From NCBI GenBank assembly GCA_037349105.1, contig JAYJMM010000100.1, positions 2,753,001 to 2,817,000 of the forward strand: a DNA stretch of 64,000 nucleotides, read 5' to 3'. Source of the DNA: Limnomonas spitsbergensis (Eukaryota; Chlorophyta; Chlorophyceae; Chlamydomonadales). Positions 48,540 to 60,329 of the stretch are shown piece by piece (within the stretch, counting starts at the first letter, position 1; each line of letters opens with the position of its first letter). Made by a program: the position numbers and the translations under genes. A model generated the notes under the pieces. It did not search any database and was not told the DNA's origin. It saw only the letters and a list, made by a program, of their open reading frames with translations.

Positions 48540-49963
48540 CATGGCCATACATGCCTATGCTTGAGCACCTGAGCGAAGAGGTGCGTTTACCACACATTGT
48601 TTCAAATTCAAATCGAATTTAAAAGGTGTGCTTCTGCTGACGTCCATGCAGCTGCTGAGCAAAGTGGTGCATACCATATGACATTATTTGAATTGAATGA
48701 AATTATTGAGTCAGAAACGTCCATGCTGCAGCTGTAGCAGGAAGTCACACATCTTCAAACACCATGTTTTCAATTTGAATTCGAAATATGCTTATGTTGC
48801 AGATGTCCATGCTGCAGGTGAGCCAGGAAGTGCATTACATCGCGCTGCAATGGGGCTTTGACAAGTCTGCCGTGGTCCGCGTGATGTTTTCGGAACAGCT
48901 CCTGGTTTCATTTTAAGGTTCACAAAAGTATGAAGGGATGGGGGCGTTCGAAGCCATAGCGCCTTCTTGAGCATTGCGGGGATTAGGTGAGTCGGACAGC
49001 GGTTGGGAGAACTAGTTTCTCAGAAAGGCTTTCGTGCTTTATGCACCCCCTCAAATCTTTCCACCACCTTATCACCCAGTTTCAGGGTTCAGGGTGTAGG
49101 GTGAAGGGGGATGTCGGTGTAGGAAGTTGAGGGTGAAGGGGGGAAAAGGGTGGAAAAGGGGGGGAATGGGTGGAAAAAGGGGGGAAAGGGTTGAAAAGGG
49201 GGGGAAAGGGGGGACTTGCGGGTTTAATTTTATTGCGTCTCATATGCACCTTCATCGTGTTCAGTTATAGATGGGACTGACAGCTTTGCTTGCAGGATAA
49301 AAAGTGTAGCATACGTTATTTGTAACATGGTGCTGCTGACCATCGACCATCCCACTGGAGCCACCGGAACGATTGGTAAAATCTCTTGGCGTGAAATGCT
49401 GGTCGTAAGGGAAATCGCAAAATATCACTACGGCACCGTCGAGTGATTGATCCACAATTGCAATGACACGGGGAAGAATGCGCGTATCCTGTACTGGCAG
49501 GTCTAATTGCCTGTGCCTAGGGATCTGTTAAACATCACGAAGGATTGGAAACCACACGTAGTTCTTACTTCTTGCTGCTGAACGTGATGTAATTTGCATT
49601 CAAATTTGAATTCTGGATTAGCTACTCGGCTGACTGAACTTACTGGTGGTGGATGACAGATGCAATATGTGCGAGGGGTTTGGATTTCAATTTCCATCGA
49701 GGATGTTCAGCTTGACTGACAGACCCGGCAAATTATGAATCTATGTTTTGATGGAGTGATTCAACTGCAGATGGTGGGCTACACCAACAGTTCCAGTAAC
49801 AATACGTGCATTGATTTTGAATTCGAATTAAAAGGTTGTGCCCTGCCCACCATCCTCTCCCGAGTCAGGGTCGTGGATGACAGCGGTCTCATGTACATCA
49901 CGTGTGAGGAGTTTGTGCAGTTCCTGGAGGTGGAGGACCCGATAGCCCGGGGTAGGTACGCAA
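48540..49963 (+). pseudogene. Truncated second copy of the plus-strand unrecognised gene
   Basis: The exon at about 48802-48900 (MSMLQVSQEVHYIALQWGFD, then KSAVVRVMFSEQLL) matches exon 39176. The exon 49869-49963 (VVDDSGLMYITCEEFVQFLE, then VEDPIARGRYA) matches exon 39989. Four upstream echoes of the first exon are kept (48550-48760). No counterparts of the four 3' exons were found before the next ankyrin gene; minisatellites occupy that space. The changes are mostly conservative, so it may have coded until recently. An end-decayed copy of the second exon follows at about 50040-50095. Confidence 0.4.
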
Positions 49964-50175
49964 GTGAGTGGGGGGAGCGTTTGAAATATCTTTTGTTTTG
50001 GCGGGTGGGGCGATGTTCAGTTGAGTGCGGGAAATAAGTATGTCCATACTTCCAAGTGGGGGACCCCAAAGCCGGGGTCGTGCATGCAAGTGACTAAGTG
50101 AGTGTGGCTGGTTTAAAATCGCTAGATTATTTGTTATGGGGGGCGGGTTTGTCAATGTGTAAATGAAATTAGGTT

Positions 50176-52392
50176 CAAAAGGTCCACACTGCCAGCCATT
50201 AGAGGGAAACGTCCACACTGCCAGCCATTTGGGGGGAAACGTCCACACTGCCAGCCGTTGGGGGGAAACGTCCACACTGCCTGCCATTTGGGGCAAAATG
50301 TCCACACTGCCAGCCGTTGGGGGGCAAAATGTCCACACTGCCAGCCATTTGGGGGGAAACGTCCACACTGCCAGCCATTTGGGGGGAAACGTCCACACTG
50401 CCAGCCATTTGGGGGGAAACGTCCACACTTCCAGCTATTTGGGGGGAAACGTCCACACTGCCTGCCATTGGGGGGGAAATGTCCACACTGCCAGCCGTTG
50501 GGGGGGAAACGTCCACACTGCCAGCCGTTGGGGGGGAAATGTCCACACTGCCAGCCATTTGGGGGGGAAATGTCCACACTGCCAGCCGTTGGGGGGGAAA
50601 CGTCCACACTGCCAGCCATTTGGGGGGAAATGTCCACACTGCCAGCCATTTGGGGGGAAACGTCCACACTGCCTGCCATTGGGGGGGAAATGTCCACACT
50701 GCCAGCCGTTGGGGGGGAAATATCCACACTGCCAGCCGTTGGGGGGGAAATGTCCACACTGCCAGCCATTTGGGGGGGAAATGTCCACACTGCCAGCCAT
50801 TTGGGGGGGAAATGTCCACACTGCCAGCCATTTGGGGGGAAACGTCCACACTGCCAGCCATTGGGGGGGAAACGTCCACACTGCCAGCCGTTGGGGGGGA
50901 AATGTCCACACTGCCAGCCATTTGGGGGGAAATGTCCACACTGCCAGCCGTTGGGGGGGAAATGTCCACACTGCCAGCCATTTGGGGGGGAAATGTCCAC
51001 ACTGCCAGCCATTTGGGGGGGAAATGTCCACACTGCCAGCCATTTGGGGGGAAACGTCCACACTGCCAGCCATTGGGGGGAAACGTCCACACTGCCAGCC
51101 ATTTGGGGGGAAACGTCCACACTGCCTGCCATTGGGGGGGAAATGTCCACACTGCCAGCCGTGGGGGGGGAAATGTCCACACTGCCAGCCGTTGGGGGGG
51201 AAATGTCCACACTGCCAGCCATTTGGGGGGGAAATGTCCACACTGCCAGCCGTTTGGGGCAAAACGTCCACACTGCCAGCCATTTGGGGGGAAATGTCCA
51301 CACTGCCAGCCATTGGGGGGAAACGTCCACACTGCCAGCCATTTGGGGGGGAAACGTCCACACTGCCAGCCATTGGGGGGAAATGTCCACACTGCCAGCC
51401 ATTTGGGGGGGAAACGTCCACACTGCCAGCCATTGGGGGGGAAATGTCCACACTGCCAGCCATTGGGGGGAAATGTCCACACTGCCAGCCATTTGGGGGG
51501 AAACGTCCACACTGCCAGCCATTGGGGGGAAACGTCCACACTGCCAGCCATTTTGGGGGAAACGTCCACACTGCCTGCCATTGGGGGGGAAATGTCCACA
51601 CTGCCAGCCGTTGGGGGGGAAATGTCCACACTGCCAGCCATTTGGGGGGGAAATGTCCACACTGCCAGCCATTTGGGGGAGAAATGTCCACACTGCCAGC
51701 CATTTGGGGGGAAACGTCCACACTGCCAGCCATTTGGGGGGAAATGTCCACACTGCCAGCCGTTGGGGGGGAAACGTCCATACTACCAGCCATTGGGGGG
51801 GAAACGTCCACACTGCCAGCCATTTGGGGGGAAACGTCCACACTGCCAGCCATTTGGGGGGAAACGTCCACTCTGCCAGCCATTTTGGGGGAAACGTCCA
51901 CACTGCCAGCCGTTTGGGGCAAAACGTCCACACTGCCAGCCATTTGGGGCAAAACGTCCACACTGCCAGCCATTTGGGGGATACGTCCACACTTCCATCC
52001 GTTTGGGAAAAAACGTCCACACTGCCAGCCATTTGGGGGAGAAATGTCCACACTGCCAGCCATTTGGGGGGAAACGTCCACACTGCCAGCCATTTGGGGG
52101 GAAATGTCCACACTGCCAGCCGTTGGGGGGGAAACGTCCACACTGCCAGCCATTGGGGGGGAAACGTCCACACTGCCAGCCATTTGGGGGGAAACGTCCA
52201 CACTGCCAGCCATTTGGGGGGAAACGTCCACTCTGCCAGCCATTTTGGGGGAAACGTCCACACTGCCAGCCGTTTGGGGCAAAACGTCCACACTGCCAGC
52301 CATTTGGGGCAAAACGTCCACACTGCCAGCCATTTGGGGGATACGTCCACACTTCCATCCGTTTGGGAAAAAACGTCCACACTGCCAGCCAG
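50176..52392. repeat. 30-bp minisatellite, about 74 copies
   Basis: The unit cgtccacactgccagccatt + tggggggaaa repeats with variants (cgttgggg, cctgcc, ggcaaaa). The final ~360 bp (52005-52390) are an almost exact copy of the preceding ~360 bp, for example ttccatccgtttgggaaaaa at both ends. Because 30 is a multiple of 3, frames stay open in all directions. Apparent proteins of 500-860 aa are artefacts. Confidence 0.95.
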
Positions 52393-52800
52393 TTCCAGAG
52401 CCTCGGTCAGCTCAGGCCGCCGCCGGCAGAAAAACACATGCCCTTGGCCAGCAGCTACTAGTCATTCGGCTGATCCCCCGACCTCACCTGCTCGTCTCTA
52501 TATTAGCCAAAGGCATGCCTTACAAGCTTGGAGGCTCATACCGATTGTTTGCTGAGCCCTCGCGCGCCCGTAGGAGGCAAAGCTGTCCTCTTCTCTCCAC
52601 TGCTGGAGCATGTGTTGTTGTGCGGACGTGTTTATGTTTTCCCACGGCGCTTGATTTGCTTTCAGCAGGCGTCAGGGGGGAAACGCCCCACCGATCAAGC
52701 GGCATCCACAGTCATTTAGGTGTCAACCTTTTAGACCAGCGGTAGTGACATTGAATCAGACTGCCGAAGAATACCGTTGATCGAAACCGCCCTCCCTGCC
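52393..52800. other. Non-repetitive island between two minisatellites
   Basis: About 400 bp of ordinary sequence (cagagcctcggtcagctcag and onward). No exon that I can support and no match elsewhere in the window noted. Confidence 0.4.
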
Positions 52801-52825
52801 CGCTTGTCCTCACTGCCTGCAGCTG

Positions 52826-54110
52826 CCTATTGAGTTCCTGCTGCAGTCAGGCATTGCACCTACACCCTGCCCTACTGCCTGCTGCAGTCGACCAATTCCC
52901 CCCTCCTTCCCCCTGCCCACCTCCACCCTGCCTGTTGATTTCCTGCTGCACTCAAGCATTGTACCTACACCCTGCCCTACTGCCTGCTGCAGTCGACCAA
53001 TTCCCCCCTCCTTCCCCCTGCCCACCTCCACCCTGCCTGTTGATCTCCTGCTGCACTCAAGCATTATACCTACACCCGACCCCACTTCATGCTGCAGTCG
53101 ACCAATTCCCCCCTCCTTCCCCTGCCCACCTCCACCCTGCCTGTTGACTTCCTGCTGCACTAAGGCATTATACCTACACCCTGCCCTACTGCCTGCTGCA
53201 GTCGACCAATTCCCCCCTCCTTCCCCCTGCCCACCTCCACCCTGCCTGTTGATTTCCTGCTGCACTCAAGCATTATACCTACACCCTGCCCTACTGCCTG
53301 CTGCAGTCGACCAATTCCCCCCTCCTTCCCCCTGCCCACCTCCACCCTGCCTGTTGATTTCCCGTTGCACTAAGGCATTATACCTACACCCTGCCCTACT
53401 GCCTGCTGCAGTCGACCAATTCCCCCCTCCTTCCCCCTGCCCACCTCCACCCTGCCTGTTGATTTCCTGCTGCACTCAAGCATTATACCTACACCCTGCC
53501 CTACTGCCTGCTGCAGTCGACCAATTCCCCCCTCCTTCCCCCTGCCCACCTCCACCCTGCCTGTTGATTTCCCGTTGCACTAAGGCATTATACCTACACC
53601 CTGCCCTACTGCCTGCCAGGGTAACCCGGTACGGAAATACGGTACGGTCATACGGTACGGTACGGGTACGGTACGGTACGGGATTTTTGGATGGGCTAGT
53701 CAGAAAATGGACAACACGGTAGTTCCGAGCGGTACGGTACGGCCAAACGGTACGGTACGGTACGGATACGGTACGGGTTTTTTCGCCAATACGGCCGTAC
53801 TGTGTAACCCTGCTGCCTGCTGCAGTCGACCAATTCCCCCCTCCTTCCCCCTGCCCACCTCCACCCTGCCTGTTGATTTCCCGTTGCACTAAGGCATTAT
53901 ACCTACACCCTGCCCTACTGCCTGCTGCAGTCGACCAATTCCCCCCTCCTTCCCCCTGCCCACCTCCACCCTGCCTGTTGATTTCCTGCTGCACTCAAGC
54001 ATTATACCTACACCCGACCGCACTTCATGCTGCAGTCGACCAATTCCCCCCTCCTTCCCCCTCCCCCCTACACCCTGTCTGTTGAGTCCCTTCTACAGTC
54101 AAGCTTTGTA
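52826..54110 (+). repeat. 105-bp minisatellite derived from an acceptor region, about 11 copies
   Basis: Units contain ctgctgcagtcgaccaattc and ctgctgcactcaagcattat in alternation. Both resemble the acceptor plus exon start ctgctgtagtcaagcatcac at 40910-40930 of the first unit. Period is about 105 bp. One copy is split by the hAT-type element at 53617-53812. The following 54110-54480 is a looser, diverged continuation. Confidence 0.9.
53617..53812. mobile_element. hAT-type MITE with perfect 8-bp target duplication, 196 bp
   Basis: The ends are cagggtaac (left) and cagggttac (right, reversed), flanked by CTGCCTGC on both sides (53609-53616 and 53813-53820). Removing the element and one copy of CTGCCTGC restores a perfect minisatellite unit, which proves insertion. 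The interior is mostly cggtac/ggtacg repeats that are self-complementary. Eight-base duplications with caggg ends are characteristic of hAT elements. Confidence 0.92.
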
Positions 54111-54559
54111 CCTACACCCGACCCCACTTCCTGCTGCTCACATGCTCGGGTCTGCCTCATCTTTTGTCCCCACTTCCTATTGCTGCATGCTGCTCCCCTG
54201 ATGAGGTTGACCGCATGTTAGCCCCCTGTCTGCTACTGCCTTGCTGCAATTAAGCTTCCTCCCCCTGGCTTGCCACTCCCATGCCACACCAATCAACCGA
54301 TGTACCCCTATATTTGCTGCTGCCCTGCTGCTGCCCTGCTGCTGCCCTGCTGCAGTAAAGCACCCACTACTTCTGCCTGCTACTCCCTTGCTGATACGCC
54401 CCCCCCCTGCTGCTGCGTGCTGCTCCCCTTCTAAACGTTGACCCCAATTCTTCCCCCTCTGCCTGTTGTTCCCCTCCAGCAGTTGAGGTGAATGGCCTCA
54501 TGTTTTGTAAGGGTTTAAGGATTTTATTGAGCATGTTTATCAATTGCTATCGAGGTTCA

Positions 54560-56762
54560 AATATTCCCTGCAGAAGCGTGCAACATTGGCCACACATATT
54601 TCCTGCAGGAGCGTGCAACATTGGCCACAAATATTCCCTGCAGAAGCGTGCAACATTGGCCACACATATTTCCTGCAGGAGCGTGCAACATTGGCCACAA
54701 ATATTCCCTGCAGGAGCGTGCAACATTGGCCACACATATTTCCTGCAGGAGCGTGCAACATTGGCCACAAATATTCCCTGCAGGAGCGTGCAACATTGGC
54801 CACAAATATTCCCTGCAGGAGCGTGCAACATTGGCCACAAATATTCCCTGCAGGAGCGTGCAACATTGGCCACAAATATTCCCTGCAGGAGCGTGCAACA
54901 TTGGCCACACATATTTCCTGCAGGAGCGTGCAACATTGGCCACAAATATTCCCTGCAGGAGCGTGCAACATTGGCCACAAATATTCCCTGCAGGAGCGTG
55001 CAACATTGGCCACAAATATTCCCTGCAGGAGCGTGCAACATTGGCCACACATATTCCCTGCAGGAGCGTGCAACATTGGCCACACATATTCCCTGCAGGA
55101 GCGTGCAACATTGGCCACACATATTCCCTGCAGGAGCGTGCAACATTGGCCACAAATATTCCCTGCAGGAGCGTGCAACATTGGCCACACATATTCCCTG
55201 CAGGAGCGTGCAACATTGGCCACACATATTCCCTGCAGGAGCGTGCAACATTGGCCACCCATATTCCCTGCATGAGCGTGCAACATTGGCCACAAATATT
55301 CCCTGCAGGAGCGTGCAACATTGGCCACAAATATTCCCTGCAGGAGCGTGCAACATTGGCCACAAATATTCCCTGCAGGAGCGTGCAACATTGGCCACAC
55401 ATATTCCCTGCAGGAGCGTGCAACTTTGGCCACACATATTTCCTGCAGGAGCGTGCAACATTGGCCACAAATATTCCCTGCAGAAGCGTGCAACATTGGC
55501 CACAAATATTCCCTGCATGAGCGTGCAACATTGGCCACAAATATTCCCTGCAGGAGCGTGCAACATTGGCCACACATATTTCCTGCAGGAGCGTGCAACA
55601 TTGGCCACAAATATTCCCTGCAGGAGCGTGCAACATTGGCCACAAATATTCCCTGCAGGAGCGTGCAACATTGGCCACACATATTTCCTGCAGGAGCGTG
55701 CAACATTGGCCACAAATATTCCCTGCAGGAGCGTGCAACATTGGCCACACATATTTCCTGCAGGAGCGTGCAACATTGGCCACACATATTTCCTGCAGGA
55801 GCGTGCAACATTCGCCACAAATATTCCTTGCAGGAGCGTGCAACATTGGCCACACATATTTCCTGCAGGAGCGTGCAACATTGGCCACAAATATTCCCTG
55901 CAGAAGCGTGCAACATTGGCCACAAATATTCCCTGCATGAGCGTGCAACATTGGCCACAAATATTTCCTGCAGGAGCGTGCAACATTGGCCACACATATT
56001 CCCTGCAGGAGCGTGCAACATTGGCCACACATATTCCCTGCAGGAGCGTGCAACATTGGCCACAAATATTCCCAGCAGGAGCGTGCAACATTGGCCACAA
56101 ATATTCCCTGCAGGAGCGTGCAACATTGGCCACACATATTTCCTGCAGGAGCGTGCAACATTGGCCACAAATATTCCCTGCAGGAGCGTGCAACATTGGC
56201 CACAAATATTTCCTGCAGAAGCGTGCAACATTGGCCACAAATATTCCCTGCAGAAGCGTGCAACATTGGCCACAAATATTCCCTGCATGAGCGTGCAACA
56301 TTGGCCACAAATATTCCCTGCAGGAGCGTGCAACATTGGCCACACATATTTCCTGCAGGAGCGTGCAACATTGGCCACAAATATTCCCTGCAGGAGCGTG
56401 CAACATTGGCCACACATATTCCCTGCAGGAGCGTGCAACATTGGCCACACATATTTCCTGCAGGAGCGTGCAACATTGGCCACAAATATTTCCTGCAGGA
56501 GCGTGCAACATTGGCCACACATATTTCCTGCAGGAGCGTGCAACATTGGCCACAAATATTCCCTGCAGAAGCGTGCAACATTGGCCACAAATATTTCCTG
56601 CAGGAGCGTGCAACATTGGCCACAAATATTTCCTGCAGAAGCGTGCAACATTGGCCACAAATATTTCCTGCAGAAGCGTGCAACATTGGCCACACATATT
56701 TCCTGCAGAAGCGGGCAACATTGGCCACAAATATTTCCTGCAGAAGCGTGCAACATTGGCCC
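54560..56762. repeat. 35-bp minisatellite, about 63 copies
   Basis: The unit caggagcgtgcaacattggc + cacaaatattccctg varies at a few fixed positions (aaat/acat, ttccctg/tttcctg, caggag/cagaag/catgag). All units have a CTGCAG-like junction. The period is not a multiple of 3, and stop codons are absent in every frame, so overlapping frames of 240-750 aa exist on both strands. None is evidence of a gene. Confidence 0.95.
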
Positions 56763-57069
56763 TGAGGTCTAGGCCGTGTTTTGCCATGCTGGGGGTATCC
56801 GCGTACACCTCTTGGCCCTACTGAGAATAGCTAAGAGGAAGGATGAGGCTGGGAAGAAATGGAAGTTCGTTACCCCCCATCGCAGCCCGTAAGACTGTTG
56901 CCATGATGGGGGATAGCGCGCTCGTAGCTCTCTCTTCGCAACGTTGAAGTGTTTGAAAAAAGAAAAGGAAGAGAAAAGATAAGAAATGGAAAATGCCGGT
57001 AAACTAAAACTAGGTGAGGAATACTTGGGTACTTGATTGGGCCTTCCAAAAACAGGAGGAACCTCTCCC

Positions 57070-57582
57070 TACTGCTTCTTATATCTTCCACCCCTTCCCT
57101 GTCCCATGGGGTTGTTAACTAGGGCACCGAGCTTCTTATATCTTCCACCCCTTCCCTGTCCCTTGGGGTTGTTAACTAGGGCACCGAGCTTCTTATATCT
57201 TCCACCCCTTCCCTGTCCCATGGGGTTGTTAACTAGGGCACCGAGCTTCTTATATCTTCCACCCCTTCCCTGTCCCATGGGGTTGTTAACTAGGGCACCG
57301 AGCTTCTTATATCTTCCACCCCTTCCCTGTCCCTTGGGGTTGTTAACTAGGGCACCGAGCTTCTTATATCTTCCACCCCTTCCCTGTCCCATGGGGTTGT
57401 TAACTAGGGCACCGAGCTTCTTATATCTTCCACCCCTTCCCTGTCCCTTGGGGTTGTTAACTAGGGCACCGAGCTTCTTATATCTTCCACCCCTTCCCTG
57501 TCCCATGGGGTTGTTAACTAGGGCACCGAGCTTCTTATATCTTCCACCCCTTCCCTGTCCCTTGGGGTTGTTAACTAGGCTT
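57070..57582. repeat. 57-bp minisatellite, nine copies
   Basis: The unit cttcttatatcttccacccc + ttccctgtcccatggggttg + ttaactagggcaccgag is almost perfectly conserved. A single variable base (catgg/cttgg) alternates in most neighbours. Frames on both strands are by-products of the repeat. Confidence 0.95.
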
Positions 57583-57584
57583 AC

Positions 57585-58430
57585 CGCTTACCTTCTGCAC
57601 TAAGGAACTCGTTCTCATGTAATCGGCATGTGGAATTGTGTGTTGGTTGCTTTCTTAGAGTTTTCACAGTTTTTAATTCCTATCTCTTAAGCTATTTAAT
57701 GCTAGTGCAGGTTACAGGACGTCTGTCGCATGCATCATATGTTGCCGTGTGCTCCGATGGATTGTAACAACTTCATCGACTGCCAGGCTTGCCCTCCTAA
57801 GCACTGCACCGTGCATGTCAATGACATTATACCTCTGGGCCCTGCCTAAAAGGCTCGGCCGCGTGGGCGCCCAATTGTACCGTCGGAAGAAAAGAAACTT
57901 GAGGTAAGGCGGAAAGAAGGAGAAGAACACTAAGGAAAAAGAAACACCCCCCCCCTAAAAGGATAAGGCAGCACGAAGTATCCTTGCCCCTCTCAAGCCT
58001 ATTCCCGAAGAAGGCAAAGAACAGCAACAAAACCAGGCCTCAACAAAGCGTACGACGTCATCAACAAAAGTCAGAGCCTCCCTCCAGGCATGTGTTGAGG
58101 TTCATAGGCTGCTGCCAAGGACCTCTTGGACAGGTGGAGGCCTTTACCCCCCAATAAAATTAAAACCAGGTATGTCCGTCCATTTCAAGTAAATGACGTT
58201 ACATTGGGCCTGTCCTAAAAAGGTATGCTCGCAGTTTGCAAGATGCTTCCAAACCAACAGGGGTCAGGCCAAGACTTGCCCTTCAAATTACCAGGGCTTG
58301 GGAAAATACGGCCAGGAGGGCCTGTCACTAGAACCAGGCAGATTTGAGTGAAAACCGGCATCAATAGTAAACAAACGAGCAAACCATCGTGAACTGTTTT
58401 GTCTAACAGTGTGCATTTCAACTCGAATGT
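57585..58430. other. 3' flank of ankyrin gene 3 with a tail-like repeat (minus)
   Basis: Aligns with the gene 1 flank (32860-33550). The tail-like repeat core lies at 57821-57872 (ggctcggccgcgtgggcgcc), in the opposite orientation to the 32771 copy, so the two were inserted independently. No gene is seen. Confidence 0.6.
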
Positions 58431-58434
58431 TACA
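58430..58434 (-). terminator. Polyadenylation signal TGTAA of ankyrin gene 3
   Basis: TTACA on the plus strand, 126 bp beyond the stop codon, at the position conserved with gene 1. Confidence 0.65.
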
Positions 58435-58559
58435 GAACGCAAACCGGTTTCAAAGCAGTCAAGCGCATGCAAATAGGAATGTTGAGCAACTATATTTCCC
58501 CAAACAGGTGGCCCCAGCAGTGCATTTTTCGCAAATCATGGACGGAATTCACCAACTCG

Positions 58560-59765
58560 TCAACGACCATAAAGAGAGTGTTGCTCTCTCCCCTCCTCTC
58601 GACGGCGCATCGGGTAGGTCAGCAACAAACGTGTCATGTCGTCATCAATGTTGACATAACACGTGACATCTTTATTACAACACTCGTTTACCGCACGGTA
58701 GATTTGCGGGGCGCTGGGTGCATGGTGGGGCCATTCCAAGAGAAGTTGCACAATTGTTATTTCCCCAGCACATGCGGCTTTTACAAGCGCCCCTCCATTC
58801 TGGCAGTCAGCACGGGGTGCATATTGTGGCCATCCCAGCAGCAGCCTCACAATGGCAACATGCCCATTATGAGCAGCCTGTACCAATGCCTCACCGCTTT
58901 GACAGTCAGCATGGGGTGCATGTTGTGGCCAATCCAACAGTAGCCGCACAAGAGCCTCCTGCCCATTCATAGCGGCTAACACGACTGCCTCTCCGCCTTG
59001 ACAGTCGGCGTGTGGCGCATGCTCCGGCCATTCCAGTAATAGCCTCACAATCGCCTCATGCCCTCCAAAAGCAGCCTGCACCAGTGCCTCCCCGTCTTGA
59101 CAGTGTGCACTTGGAGCATGCTCAGACCATTCCAGCAACAGCTTCACAATAGCCGCATGCCCATTCTCAGCTGCTGATATGACCGCCTGTCCATACTGGC
59201 AGTCAGCGTGTGGTGCATGATGAGGGTAATCCAATAACAGCCGCACCACCGCTTCATGCCCATTTTCTGCCGCCCCCACCAATGCACGGCCCTCCTGGCA
59301 ATCAGCAAGGGGTGCGTGTTGGGGCCATCCTAACAATAGCCGCACCACCGCTTCTTGCCCTTCCTCGGCGGCTGATACAAGCGCTGACTGTAGGTCTGCT
59401 CCTGGATGCCTTGTTAGCAATGTGGTGACCAATGCCACCTGGTCCACTGCTGCCTGGCTGCTGCGACGTGCAATTGCTCTCCGGACTGCATCGCCTAGGC
59501 CTCTGACATCATTCTTCACCAGCAGGTCGGCCAACAGGGTAGGGCTGGACTGAAGGCAGTCGCGCCAATGCTTGCACACGCTCCACGCAGCGATCCAGGT
59601 GCCCTTCTTGTTGCTCGACTTGGTCTGCTCCCCCAAAGCACCTAGGCTAGCCGGCTGCCACGCACCCACGAGGTTGAGAATCCTCTCCAGAACATGCGAG
59701 TCCAGGTCGCCGATGCAAGCAAGGTTTTCGACAGTGTTAAATTCCTTGAGCGGTGTGGTCGTCAT
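58560..59765 (-). CDS. F-box-like / ankyrin-repeat protein, paralogue 3
   Basis: Single exon of 401 aa, start ATG 59765 (MTTTPLKEFNTVENLACIGD). The F-box-like region (IGDLDSHVLERILNLVGAW, AAWSVCKHWRDCLQSSPTLL) is followed by about seven ankyrin repeats. Overall it is closer to paralogue 1 than to 2: it shares the GADLQ and EEGQEAVVRL block, the APQIYRAVN and CNKDV stretch and the YPMRRREE tail. It lacks the SGGRLAEDGEA-type insertion. It ends LYGR where gene 1 continues about 20 residues further. Inferred role as for the paralogues. Confidence 0.9.
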   Translation of the reverse strand: MTTTPLKEFNTVENLACIGDLDSHVLERILNLVGAWQPASLGALGEQTKSSNKKGTWIAAWSVCKHWRDCLQSSPTLLADLLVKNDVRGLGDAVRRAIARRSSQAAVDQVALVTTLLTRHPGADLQSALVSAAEEGQEAVVRLLLGWPQHAPLADCQEGRALVGAAENGHEAVVRLLLDYPHHAPHADCQYGQAVISAAENGHAAIVKLLLEWSEHAPSAHCQDGEALVQAAFGGHEAIVRLLLEWPEHAPHADCQGGEAVVLAAMNGQEALVRLLLDWPQHAPHADCQSGEALVQAAHNGHVAIVRLLLGWPQYAPRADCQNGGALVKAACAGEITIVQLLLEWPHHAPSAPQIYRAVNECCNKDVTCYVNIDDDMTRLLLTYPMRRREEGREQHSLYGR

Positions 59766-59769
59766 AGTT

Positions 59770-60325
59770 CCTAAAATATGTGGGAGGCAGTTCGTGAGCT
59801 CCTTGAGCCTGTGGCTGGGTCAAGATTCCGTAGTTTGCACGATTTCCGATGCAAATTTTTAATCGCCTGGAGGTTTCCTATGTCTGAGAAGGCAGAAATA
59901 AATGGGAAGGTGGTCTTTTGAATGTGCACCTGTCCACGTGTTGCCAAAAAAATTCAGCGGGAGTGATTGGAGATGGCAGGCCAATAGAAGGGGCTGAGCC
60001 AAAAAGGACGATCCGGTACGACCTTGCGAGGAAACAGAAAGCATAACAACCGGCTATTCGCATGCTTTGAATTTCTTGTATAATTGAATCGTGGACCGCC
60101 GAACCAAACTGCCCCTCCCAAATGACGTGTTGGGCTCTTCTCATTGCTCGCTTGTTGGTGCCTCGGTGGCGTGGGCCTTTCGCCGCGGCAGCCTGGAATG
60201 AGCTTGGCAGCATATCAGACGTGATTTTATTCTCACTCACCAGCGGGAGAATCGTTTCGCCACCATCATGTCAAGCCGACCCGCGGGCCCTCCCCTTTGA
60301 TGCATGCAGAAGCACTTGCAAGTGC
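59770..60325. other. Upstream region of ankyrin gene 3, homologous to genes 1 and 2
   Basis: Shares ctgagccaaaaaggacgatc, gtggaccgccgaaccaaact, gtgcctcggtggcgtgggcc and gccgacccgcgggccctccc with the other two copies. Conserved blocks here are the best candidates for promoter elements. No TATA box is assigned. Confidence 0.6.
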
Positions 60326-60329
60326 ACTT

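Noticed and set aside
50163..52745. Long open frames (up to about 860 aa) across the 30-bp array
   Set aside because: The unit length is a multiple of three and lacks stops in several frames, so frames stay open on both strands at once. No splice signals or non-repeat domains are present.
53607..53830. Possible CRISPR-like or origin-like structure from repeated ggtacg
   Set aside because: The flanking 8-bp duplication and caggg ends identify it as a hAT-type insertion; there is no spacer structure.
54488..56808. Open frames of 240-750 aa across the 35-bp array, both strands
   Set aside because: All six frames are open because the 35-bp unit contains no stop in any phase. The protein would simply cycle three unit phases.
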